11,550 bases of DNA, taken from Euperipatoides rowelli (lineage: Eukaryota; Onychophora; Udeonychophora; Euonychophora; Peripatopsidae). Made by a program: the position numbers and the translations under genes. Shown here one piece after another: positions 1 through 6,910 of this stretch (within the stretch, counting starts at the first letter, position 1; the number at the start of each line of letters is the position of its first letter). The stretch lies in NCBI GenBank assembly GCA_003024985.2, contig PXIH01S0023231.1. One strand, 5' to 3'. Under the pieces are notes generated by a model. It saw only the letters and a program-made list of their open reading frames with translations, searched no databases and was not told the DNA's origin.

Positions 1-88
1 CGAGAATATTTAAAATCAGTTTTTACATAACATTTCCAATCCCTTTGGATTGGAAATGTTATGTAAAAACTGATTTTAAATATTCTTG
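1..88. repeat. Long near-perfect inverted repeat (hairpin) at the window start
   Basis: Bases 3-42 are the exact reverse complement of 47-86, giving 40 paired bases around a 4-base loop (CTTT, 43-46). One G:T wobble (2/87) and one further pair (1/88) extend the stem to 42. No mismatch lies inside the stem. Animal miRNA precursors normally have bulges and a larger loop, so a miRNA gene is not the natural reading. Possible origins are a very young foldback element, a replication template-switch inversion, or a foldback artefact of library preparation or assembly at a contig end. The stem is A+T-rich like its surroundings and I see no transposon terminal motif in it. The structure is certain; its origin is open. 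Confidence 0.9.
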
Positions 89-91
89 TAA

Positions 92-298
92 GCAGGATAC
101 ACCATACTCGTAAGCAAGGGGCTGGACAAGTCCTTATCTGAAAGGATTATGCAATAATTTGAAAATGACAGTCGTTGTGAAATAGATTTTGATGCAAACA
201 GTTGAAGCAATGATAACTTTATTTTGTCGGCCATTTTGAAAACTAAATCTCATGACGTAAACCACTTCTTGAGGAGGGTCAGAAACGTTAATAATTAA
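92..298 (+). pseudogene. Decayed coding-like stretch, possibly the N-terminal part of a transposase
   Basis: Reading from 92 in one frame gives 68 codons before TAA at 296, interrupted only by TAA at 155 and TGA at 203. This is unusually open for DNA this rich in A+T. The middle (158-202) encodes FENDSRCEIDFDANS, an acidic Asp/Glu/Ser stretch, preceded by SLSERIMQ. Many piggyBac-type transposases begin with a short helix followed by an acidic D/E/S-rich segment, so a decayed piggyBac-like N-terminus is one reading. I see no DDD catalytic core, terminal repeat or TTAA-flanked end to support it. There is no start codon before the acidic stretch except the ATG at 149. It directly follows the hairpin at 1-88. 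It may equally be a chance open stretch. Confidence 0.3.
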
Positions 299-300
299 TG

Positions 301-342
301 AAATGAACTAGATTTTGTAATGGTGAACAGTCTAGTTCATTT
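301..342. repeat. 12-bp inverted repeat with 18-base loop
   Basis: AAATGAACTAGA at 301-312 is exactly complementary to TCTAGTTCATTT at 331-342, forming a 12-bp stem around an 18-base loop. It sits just after the coding-like stretch. I see no U-tract or other sign of a terminator, and bacterial-type terminators are not expected here. It could be the remnant of a small foldback element or chance. Confidence 0.6.
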
Positions 343-847
343 TGTGTGCTCAATGATGAATGAAAAAGTATTGAATAATTTAAATAATTCAAAACGTTAC
401 CTATCGACGAACATGCCACAAGTATTCAATCCAGCAACCTGATGAACATTAATGGATTTTTTTCAGTATGTGATAAAATTAATATTTTGCATGGAAACGT
501 AATTTTTTTACCCAAGTTTTCTTTTTTGAATTAATAAATAANGGAGTGGAATAGTTAAATATTGTTGTTTGCACAGACATAAAACTTAGATGACTAGAGA
601 ATAAATCATTAGTAAAACAGATTCTCATTGTTTGTATTTTTCAAGTAAACCTGGAATTTGACATTTAGAAACTTTCATTTATTCGTATTCTTTTTTAATT
701 CACTTACTATCTCAAGAAATTTATTAAGAGTGTTAGAAAAATAAATATTTGAAATTAATATTAGATACTTGTTTAACAAAGGGATAAAAATATTAAACAA
801 AGGCAGTAATCAAAAGTTTAAATATTTGTTCCTTTAGTTTATTTGAA

Positions 848-880
848 GGGGGTGTGTATGTGGGGGGAGGGGTGCATGGG
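848..880 (+). other. G-rich tract with G-quadruplex-forming pattern
   Basis: Four runs of at least three G occur in 33 bases: 848-852 (5 G), 862-867 (6 G), 869-872 (4 G) and 878-880 (3 G), with intervening lengths of 9, 1 and 5. This fits a relaxed G-quadruplex rule. It stands out because flanking DNA is nearly all A and T. No gene or start site is visible next to it, so no regulatory role can be assigned. Confidence 0.6.
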
Positions 881-1217
881 AAATAAAAGATATCTTTAAA
901 TGTAAAGAGAAAACATTCTATGATGGTGATTTTTTTTTCTCACCTAGTCTCTTGTTAAAATTGAAATATGTTTCAAAAACTATTGTTCAAAACATTCATA
1001 GGGTAATAAATATATATATTCTAAATAATGCATTTTACATAATTCTCTATAATTACTTATTCTTTAATTTGGCTAAATTGTTTTTATTTTAATTGTTGTT
1101 TTTTAATTCCAGAAATTTATTTAAATTAAAAGTATTGTAATATAAATACTAATAAAACAATGGAAAAATACAGTTCTGAGACAGATTAGAAGATTCATTT
1201 TTAGAGTCAATATTTGA

Positions 1218-1238
1218 ATATATATATATATATATATA
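1218..1238. repeat. (AT)n microsatellite
   Basis: An uninterrupted alternating A/T run of 21 bases. Confidence 0.9.
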
Positions 1239-1624
1239 GGCTATGTCTTAATCCATTTCTCATACGACTATGTCTTTTTCAACTCTAACCTAGGGATGTA
1301 CAACCTTTTAACTGAATAAATGTGGGCACAGTGTAATCACCTCACACCCACAACTAACTTTTCACCAAATGAAAAATACAAAAACTTACACTACTGTTTA
1401 CTAAAAAAAAATATGACTTGAAAATTTTTGAGGTGACAGAAAAGAAGAGAAAGATAGTTATCATACATGGATCCTGAGAACCTAGGAATTATTTTAATCA
1501 AAACACAAATTATATTAGAACTAAATTTTTGTTAAGAAATGTAACTATTACAATCTTAAGATTACAAAAAATAAATAGAATAAATAAACTTATTTTTCAA
1601 AACACTTTGGGTACATTTTTTTTT

Positions 1625-1780
1625 TTAACATTGATTGCAAATGGGTAATTTGCAGGCATTGCATTTTACGGGTGTCTTTTGTTCCTTATTAGTGTGGCAT
1701 ATGGCTCATATATTCCTTTCTGAGGCAGTAACCGCTAATGCCAAGAATTCAGTCGCCATAGTTTGGATTTTCAAGGGCAC
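1625..1780 (-). pseudogene. Broken C-terminal end of a cysteine-rich protein, piggyBac-transposase-like
   Basis: On the minus strand one frame runs from 1780 to the TAA at 1625-1627 with a single internal TGA (1706-1708), 24 codons before it and 26 after. The last residues include KTPVKCNACKLPICNQC, with cysteines spaced C-x2-C-x4-C-x2-C, and an upstream Cys-His pair in AICHTNKEQ. PiggyBac-family transposases usually end in a Cys/His-rich zinc-binding domain that also finishes close to the stop codon, and the spacing here resembles its last half. The catalytic DDE domain is not visible: further upstream (about 1783-1985) the minus strand has coding-like patches in shifting frames with several stops. 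A run of A follows the stop on the minus strand. A decayed transposase tail is the best reading; another zinc-ribbon protein is possible. It is not functional as it stands. Confidence 0.42.
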
Positions 1781-1985
1781 CTATTGTTCAAAATCCAAAT
1801 ATGTAAATCTTCAGCAATTAATTGAATTCCCAATTTTTTTGGATAAATTCAATCAGTCTAACTACTTCATTGTCATAGCTTTGTCACCAAATTCATTTTC
1901 ACATATTCTTTATCTTCATTTTCCGTTGTTTTATCGTTATTTTTTTCATCTTCTCAAAATTCATCACTTTGCAAATCTCTTCTAG

Positions 1986-2720
1986 CTCTTTATTTAATAT
2001 TTTGTTTTTAAAGGAACATTAACTAAAATTATTCTTTTATTTCTTCTCATGAATAAATATATCAAGAAAAAAAAGCATACTATTTATCGAATAAAAGTAT
2101 TGCAAAAAAAAAAAAACTCACCAAAGACAAATAGCTTAACACATTTAATGAGGACCCAATTAGAACTCTATGGCAACTGTCATCAAACCAATTGTAGAAC
2201 CGGTTAGTATACTTTATACCTAATATTAGGAGACTATAAGGAAGCTTGAGTGACAGGAGTTTATGATAAAAAAAAAATGATATAAAAATTCATTCGGGTC
2301 CCCAGGAACCGTCAGTATTAGCAGCGGGTTAAACTCAATAAAACTTGCACTAAAATGTATTCAAAAAGAAAACATAAATAGATCACAGAAGTGTTTATTT
2401 TAAGTAGAAGATCATGTAACAATGTATCACCTGACCCACCTCACTACTGTACTGAGCATTCCCCATTGGGTAAGCTATCTAGTAGTGATTTATTTTTCTT
2501 TCTTATCCTCCTCCCATTATATTGACTTAGGACAACTTTTTTTTTTTTTTTTTGCCTTTTCCCTCACACAGGCAGCATATTTTGAAGTTATGGGCCACAT
2601 TTGCCCCATGAGTTGTGTTTTGTGTATCATTCATTTAAACGTTCAGAAACTATTTAAAAATTTAAAATGGCAATCGCATATAGCTAAAATAATTAAAAAT
2701 ACTATGAAATTGTTTTTTCT
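1986..2720. other. Non-coding stretch with a poly-T run
   Basis: I see no supported gene. Bases 2537-2553 are 17 consecutive T. Around 2591-2632 is a GGGCCACATTTGCCCCATGA-type segment that may be the degraded end of a hAT element (see findings). Bases 2140-2340 are slightly richer in G+C but have stops in all frames. Confidence 0.5.
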
Positions 2721-3345
2721 CCTATATCACTTTCATTAAGACTGAATATGAAATATTTCTCCCCAATATGGTAAAATGCTATAACTATTTCCCAATCCGA
2801 CTTTTTACAGTTGATCCAAAAGAGAGCTGTTAGAGTTATTCTAACTTCCTATTCAATATACTTCCTATCAATATTCAATACACTTCCTATCAAAATGCTT
2901 TTGTTAATTACAACATCAAACACTAAAAGATAGAAGAGATTATTTATTTGAAAATGTATCTTTGTTCTTCTCAGCTTAGTTTAAACACCTACTTCCTCCT
3001 AAGAATTTTGAAACTTATCAACACAATACGTCTAGAGGATCAGTTACATCTTATAGAAAACATATTAGAACCAGGAGATATCTAACTTCAACTTTGCTAA
3101 ACATTTTTAGTACAATGGACAAATTTATTAGGAGTTTAATTTTATTTTTGTATTAATTGCTTATTTTCTTTCATAGTGGAATTGTCATTTTTAAATTGAT
3201 TTTAATATGCTTAAATATTGTGATTTCTCTATTATCTGTGTGCTGACTCATTTGTAAGGCATTACCTTAGACTATCTTTTATTGGGCTAGGTCACGTCTA
3301 ATTTAATTTATGTTAGAATAATAAACACATTTAATTTATATTTAA
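2721..3345 (+). mobile_element. 5'-truncated LINE (non-LTR retrotransposon) 3' end
   Basis: This is the tail of the reverse transcriptase ORF plus 3' UTR of a LINE that has lost its 5' part, including the catalytic domains. The frame through 2769 reads IW-stop-NAITIS and then LIQKRAVRVIL, matching the W-G-N and LQKRAVRII signature in the C-terminal region of CR1/L2/Jockey-type LINE polymerases. Further on, after a frame change, come NFETYQHNTSRG and RKHIRTRRYLTSTLLN, corresponding to the family's usual Y/H-N-T-R and following basic segments. The frame closes at TAA 3154-3156. A 22-bp tandem duplication (2851-2894) shifts the frame, and stops at 2772, 2905 and 2977 break it further. The A+T-rich 3' UTR runs to about 3325-3345 and includes AATAATAAA at 3317. 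I cannot fix the clade. The 5' limit and target duplications are not clear. It is a dead copy. Confidence 0.62.
2851..2894 (+). repeat. 22-bp tandem duplication inside the LINE remnant
   Basis: ATTCAATATACTTCCTATCA(AT) at 2851-2872 is followed directly by a second copy at 2873-2894 with differences at the eighth-to-ninth A/C-type position and the final base. The 22-bp length is not a multiple of three, so it changes the reading frame. The frame before it (through 2769) and the frame after it (through 2881) become the same when one copy is ignored. Confidence 0.8.
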
Positions 3346-4450
3346 CTATCCTTACTATATTTTAGGTTAAAACTATAAAAAAAAATAGTTTTAAGTAGTT
3401 AAAGTTTATATAAAAATTGATTATGAAAATTGTCATTGCAATATGGTAAGGTTGAGATTTCTTTCTTTAGAAACTGCTGTTTCCTTGAAACTCATACAGT
3501 TTAGCTTAAAACCTATAAGTAGAGACATCCTTGGTTTATTTTCAGTATTACCAATATCCTCCACCATTCTATTAAAATTTCTTCATACTTTTATTGTACA
3601 TATAGTTTTTCAATATTTTTTTTATGTAAATTGCTTTTATGGTTAACATTTAAAAAGAAAATAATACCACATTGTCTTCACTTTCAAAGAAATGTGAAGC
3701 TTTGATTACTTAAGATTAATTAAGATAACTTAATATATTAAGCTTTAATAAACAGGAAGCTAATCTCCCAAGAACATGAAAATAATGGAGTCATTATATA
3801 ATAATTACGAAAAGCAACATAACAACAGAAAAGAAAGATAAAAAAAAAATATTATTGTTCAGAGCAAATAATATTCCATAAATGGTAAATATTTTATCAT
3901 TTAACAATCATCATATTTTTTTATCAGAGCTGGCAAAATGAATCTTAAAAGAAATGATAAAACTGAAAGCAATCATCTGATTGCATATTGTAAATTATTA
4001 ACTTTTAGTAAGTATAAATTCATTCCAGGAAAAAAAGAATCTCTAATATTACTCTGACATTTTAGACTAAGATCACAAGTAGAGTTTTTCAAGCAATAAC
4101 TTAAATACAAACAAAAACTATTGATTTTAAAATTTCAAGCATATGCATATACCACACACTTCAATACAAATTTATGTGTTACCATCAAGAATTGCATTAA
4201 TTTAGCATACTGCATTTAATCCCTGAAATTTAACCGAACACATTGTTTCTATTGTACTTACAATATTGTATATGACAGTTAAAGTGGTTAAGGCTGTTAG
4301 GAAACTAAATTAAGTCGTATAATAAAAATGGCATTTATACTATTTATACCTTCATATACTGTATTATTATTATATAATGTATATATATTGTAATAAATGG
4401 TTTCTTTCTAATCCATTCGTTATATGATAATGAAGATGACAAACAAATAA
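3346..4450. other. A+T-rich non-coding stretch
   Basis: I see no gene supported on either strand. Short open frames here are made of low-complexity F/I/L/K/Y/N residues. A perfect 14-bp palindrome CTTAATATATTAAG lies at 3729-3742, which is easily reached by chance in such DNA. Confidence 0.55.
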
Positions 4451-4482
4451 GTTTTTGTACTTGGATTCCAAGTACAAAAAAC
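4451..4482. repeat. Perfect 13-bp stem-loop
   Basis: TTTTTGTACTTGG (4452-4464) pairs exactly with CCAAGTACAAAAA (4468-4480) around a 3-base loop. One extra A on the right arm then allows a further G:C pair (4451/4482). It is an isolated foldback with no gene nearby in the right position to make it a terminator. Confidence 0.75.
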
Positions 4483-4635
4483 AGTCACGAATAAGACCAA
4501 ATGTCAGAAGAGAGGTTAAAATATAAAATTGCTGAAGATAGATGTTTATAGAGAAACCATGGGAAGGGCTACATCCAGAGTGGGTAGATATTGACAAGAT
4601 GATGAATATTTGTATAATATATATTAATTTTATTT

Positions 4636-4829
4636 TTACTTTAACAATAACACCACAAAGCTTTGTTTTTGCTCAAATTCATTCCATCGTTTTTCTATAG
4701 CCTCTTTGTTATTCTTATCATACAGATCACCATATTCCTTTGATTGTTTATACTTTTTGAATTGGCTTTGTGTTGAGTGTTCTAGTTCAGCATCATTTGT
4801 CACCACTGGTTGTACACATTGGTTTAAAA
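4636..4829 (-). pseudogene. Coding-like remnant, C-terminal part, interrupted by a hAT MITE
   Basis: On the minus strand a frame ending at TAA 4636-4638 reads about 63 codons up to the hAT insertion at 4829. Its composition is unlike the background: charged, Lys/Glu/Gln-rich and probably helical, with pieces such as VVTNDAELEHSTQSQFKK and EYGDLYDKNNKEAIEKRWNE, then a short hydrophobic end before the stop. I do not recognise the family. Removing the transposon and one target duplication (450 bp, a multiple of three) joins this frame to an open stretch reaching a stop at 5314-5316. The second remnant, at 5321-5446, lies just beyond in a frame one base off. An old retropseudogene or a decayed transposon protein are both possible. 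If spliced, this could be a terminal exon, but no convincing acceptor with a pyrimidine tract is visible. Confidence 0.35.
4822..4829. repeat. Left target-site duplication of the hAT MITE
   Basis: GTTTAAAA, identical to 5272-5279 on the other side of the element. Eight bases is the standard duplication length for hAT transposons. Confidence 0.88.
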
Positions 4830-5271
4830 CAAGCATGTCAAACTCAAAACCTGATGTGGGCCAAATAAACAAGGTTTAAGTTTATGTGGACTGCAAAAAA
4901 AAAAAAAAGGAAAGCTTCATAATCAATTTTCATTGAAACGCCCCAACTCCCACTTTTCTTGAAAATTTCTATGTTCGTCAGCAATTTTTTATTTATTTCT
5001 ATCACTTGGCTTTGATAGAGACATGCTGAATACAAAAGACTGAAATAAATGAATAATCGTTAAAATTGTTTAAAATAATATGACATTTAAATAAATAGTA
5101 ATATTTTTTCTTAATCATTACCTTAGCGGACACTGAATAATTGCACAAGTTAATAAGCGTTTTACCGAAATGGTGCGCCTGTGCGTAAGGTGACATGATA
5201 TTAGCATACCGTAATTGGCTGGGCCTGGGCCACACAAATAATTGCTTAGGGCCGCAAGTTTGACACCCCTG
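4830..5271. mobile_element. Complete 442-bp non-autonomous hAT transposon (MITE)
   Basis: The element starts CAAGCATGTCAAACT and ends AGTTTGACACCCCTG. Reversed, the right end is CAGGGGTGTCAAACT, so the 15-bp terminal inverted repeats match at 12 of 15 positions. CAGGGGTGTCAAACT-type ends followed by GGCC-rich subterminal sequence are a familiar hAT signature in animals. Here the subterminal parts contain GTGGGCCAAATAA at 4856-4868 and, in reverse, GGCCC and GTGTGGCCC at 5214-5253. Exact 8-bp target duplications GTTTAAAA flank it. The interior is A+T-rich with a 14-A run near 4894-4907. No transposase frame is present, so movement would have depended on an enzyme from elsewhere. The better preserved right end and diverged left end suggest it is not very young. 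It sits inside an older coding-like remnant. Confidence 0.9.
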
Positions 5272-5279
5272 GTTTAAAA
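5272..5279. repeat. Right target-site duplication of the hAT MITE
   Basis: GTTTAAAA, identical to 4822-4829. The inferred empty site is TTG-GTTTAAAA-CCTTT. Confidence 0.88.
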
Positions 5280-5320
5280 CCTTTCCTTTTGAGATATAAG
5301 GATTTTTTTCCTTTTAAATT

Positions 5321-5446
5321 TTATTTAATTTTCCACTGGGACTCTAGCCATTTTAATTTTTTGTTAATTTTCCACATCTGATTTTCACTTGTCGAATCAG
5401 TGTAGGAATTACTGTGTGGGGCAGGAGTTGATGGACGGTATTGGGT
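5321..5446 (-). pseudogene. Coding-like remnant upstream of the hAT insertion
   Basis: A minus-strand frame between stops at 5447-5449 and 5321-5323 encodes 41 residues. It starts Pro/Ser/Thr-rich (QYRPSTPAPHSNSYTDSTSE) and ends in a basic, tryptophan-containing stretch (WKINKKLKWLESQWKIK). The composition is richer than the surrounding random frames. After the stop the same frame continues with further basic residues to about 5280. It lies one base out of frame with the remnant at 4636-4829 once the transposon is ignored, so the two probably belonged to one protein. I do not recognise it, and it has no start codon at its 5' end. Confidence 0.3.
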
Positions 5447-5454
5447 TTATTTTA

Positions 5455-5636
5455 AGCTTATTTTGATTGTATGTATTTGCCAAATTTATTGTTGTGTTAT
5501 TATTTNTGATTATTGCTTGTTATTGTACATATTAATAAGAGCACATCTTACATTGTATTTAATGCATAAAAATGCAAACTGTATAAACCATTGGTTTACC
5601 TCAACTTTTAGCAATAAAATAAATAAATAAATATCA
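5455..5636 (+). mobile_element. LINE 3' tail with terminal stem-loop
   Basis: The segment ends in TAAACC-ATT-GGTTTA (5584-5598), a 6-bp stem with a 3-base loop. CTCAACTTTTAGC follows, then an A/T tail AATAAAATAAATAAATAAATA (5613-5633). A conserved 3' stem-loop followed by a short tandem-repeat tail is typical of CR1/L2-type LINEs, whose reverse transcriptase uses it to start copying. No coding part is visible upstream, so the copy would be strongly 5'-truncated. It could also be a SINE sharing such a tail, but I see no A/B-box promoter. An ambiguous base N lies at 5506. Confidence 0.45.
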
Positions 5637-6568
5637 AGTGATCCCAATAAATATTGTTGTTGACCTCTTCATTATTATGATGCCATTTAATTCACTCTCA
5701 CTTGCACATATTTGTTGAATATCAGTTTATATATTTTTGATAATCTATAAATATGAAGAAAATTATATATAGTTTGTAATTGTAATCATTAAAATCATTT
5801 TAATTTAAGAGAAAATCACAAATAAACAGAAGGATAGAATACAGATATACTGTAAATAGGTTACATACTATCTCTTAAAAGTACCCAATCTTTATCTGTA
5901 ATTGATCCTTTTTAGAAGTAATGAAGATTGTACTAATAATGATTTTACAAGGCTTTAAGATCAATTACATTGTATAATATATGGACTTTTTAAAATAAAG
6001 TATATATTATATTGTTTTTTTTTATTGTTTTTTATGTTTTATTTTATAAAAAAAATTGTACAGTAACCTTGAACTAGTATCATTGTTTTATTAAAAATAA
6101 ATAAACTTTTGAGCCTGTGGACCTGTCTGAGAGGATTTAGTGTCATATTCAAGAAGTAATCAAGAAAAAATGTCAAAAGATATATAAAATTATGTAAAAT
6201 TTGTAATAACGCTAGGAGCACCCCAGGGGAATCATGAGAAAGAATGATAGAATGTGGGCTAAATGATATTAAGATAAAAAGAGTCAGAGAAAATAATTGG
6301 TAAAACCCAATAATTAATAAAAAAGCATAAATTAAAAATTATCACAGACCCTTGCTGGAATTGTCCCAAGATAGCCCAGAAGCTATACTCACAAATAGCT
6401 AATGAATAAAACGCTAGTTATGAAAATATATGATTTGACATTTTTCTTATACAAAGGCTCGAGGTAAATATCGTAGAAAATAAAATGCTGACCTTTGAAA
6501 TGGAATTAAAAATGCCAACTTTAAAAATAGAATATAATTTTTGAATGCCATAATCTTAAAGCTGCTAA
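5637..6568. other. A+T-rich non-coding stretch
   Basis: I see no supported gene. An 11-bp inverted repeat TGTAATTGATC (5897-5907) / GATCAATTACA (5959-5969) is separated by 51 bases. Bases 6345-6420 are slightly less A+T-rich but closed by stops. Confidence 0.5.
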
Positions 6569-6682
6569 ATGAACTTAGTGTGGATTGCCGATAGTTGCGA
6601 ACATATAAGTAATCAAATGTTGAAACTCAACGATAAGCACTGGACACAACCAAAGGAATTGCTTTCTCTTCAAGGAAAGTAG
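6569..6682 (+). other. Short coding-like frame, unrecognised
   Basis: ATG at 6569 opens a 37-codon frame to TAG at 6680-6682. Its composition is protein-like for this window: MNLVWIADSCEHIS and then KLNDKHWTQPKELLSLQ. There is no identifiable domain. It sits just before the richer island at 6730-6910 and may be part of the same decayed element. It is too short to call a gene. Confidence 0.2.
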
Positions 6683-6729
6683 AATTGTCTTAGTCCATAA
6701 ATTAGACATCAGGATATGTTTTCCTATTG

Positions 6730-6910
6730 CTAATACTTCTCAATTCTTTCAGACATTAGCTGATTACCTCCATTAGCAAAACAGTCCACAGGAGATGTGC
6801 GGACCGAAGTCAGCCTTGAAGAAGGACAAAGGAACCAATCATCCACCTGCGAGTACACACAACAACAAGCCCACAATTTGGTATACCCTATGCCTGAAAA
6901 CTACAAGACA
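6730..6910. other. G+C-richer island open in several frames on both strands
   Basis: The minus strand is open for 56 codons from 6900 to a stop at 6730-6732, with pieces such as GYTKLWACCCVYSQVDDW and LCPSSRLTSVRTSPVDCF. On the plus strand two frames are also open: one from ATG 6796 for 48 codons, and one reading TGDVRTEVSLEEGQRNQ and PMPENYKT before its stop. Because all three are open, coding potential cannot be assigned to one strand by eye. The minus strand also shows an acceptor-like TTGTTGTTGTGTGTACTCGCAG (6848-6869) and a donor-like GGAG/GTAATC. It could be an exon, or part of a SINE or another repeat family. I do not recognise it with confidence. Confidence 0.3.

Larger units (their letters stand above)
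343..1624. other. A+T-rich non-coding stretch
   Basis: Stops are frequent in all frames on both strands and I see no credible gene. It holds a G-rich tract (848-880), an AT microsatellite (1218-1238) and an ambiguous base N at 542, all noted separately where relevant. Otherwise it is A/T homopolymer-rich intergenic or intronic sequence. Confidence 0.6.

Noticed and set aside
1-88. miRNA gene
   Set aside because: The stem is fully paired with a 4-base loop, whereas animal pre-miRNAs normally have bulges and a larger loop. No evidence favours it.
110-122. Shared GTAAGCAAGGGG at 110-121 and 9253-9264
   Set aside because: Only 12 bases match and the flanks do not; most likely coincidence.
1635-1985. 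Plus-strand open frame of 116 codons
   Set aside because: The minus strand over the same bases carries the more protein-like Cys-rich signal. The plus frame is hydrophobic low-complexity sequence and has no recognisable domain.
2422-2739. Plus-strand open frame of 105 codons
   Set aside because: It spans a 17-T run encoding poly-Phe and runs into the LINE remnant in the wrong frame. It looks like chance.
4370-4597. Minus-strand open frame of 75 codons
   Set aside because: Low-complexity I/Y/L/H composition, no domain, and it includes the stem-loop at 4451-4482.
4844-5235. Two overlapping minus-strand open frames inside the hAT element
   Set aside because: Both lie in the A+T-rich interior of a 442-bp non-autonomous element and show no transposase motif.
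6569-6682. Mariner transposase fragment
   Set aside because: The Cys...Met-x-Lys-Leu spacing is faintly like the stretch before the second mariner Asp, but the following HDNA-type motif is absent.
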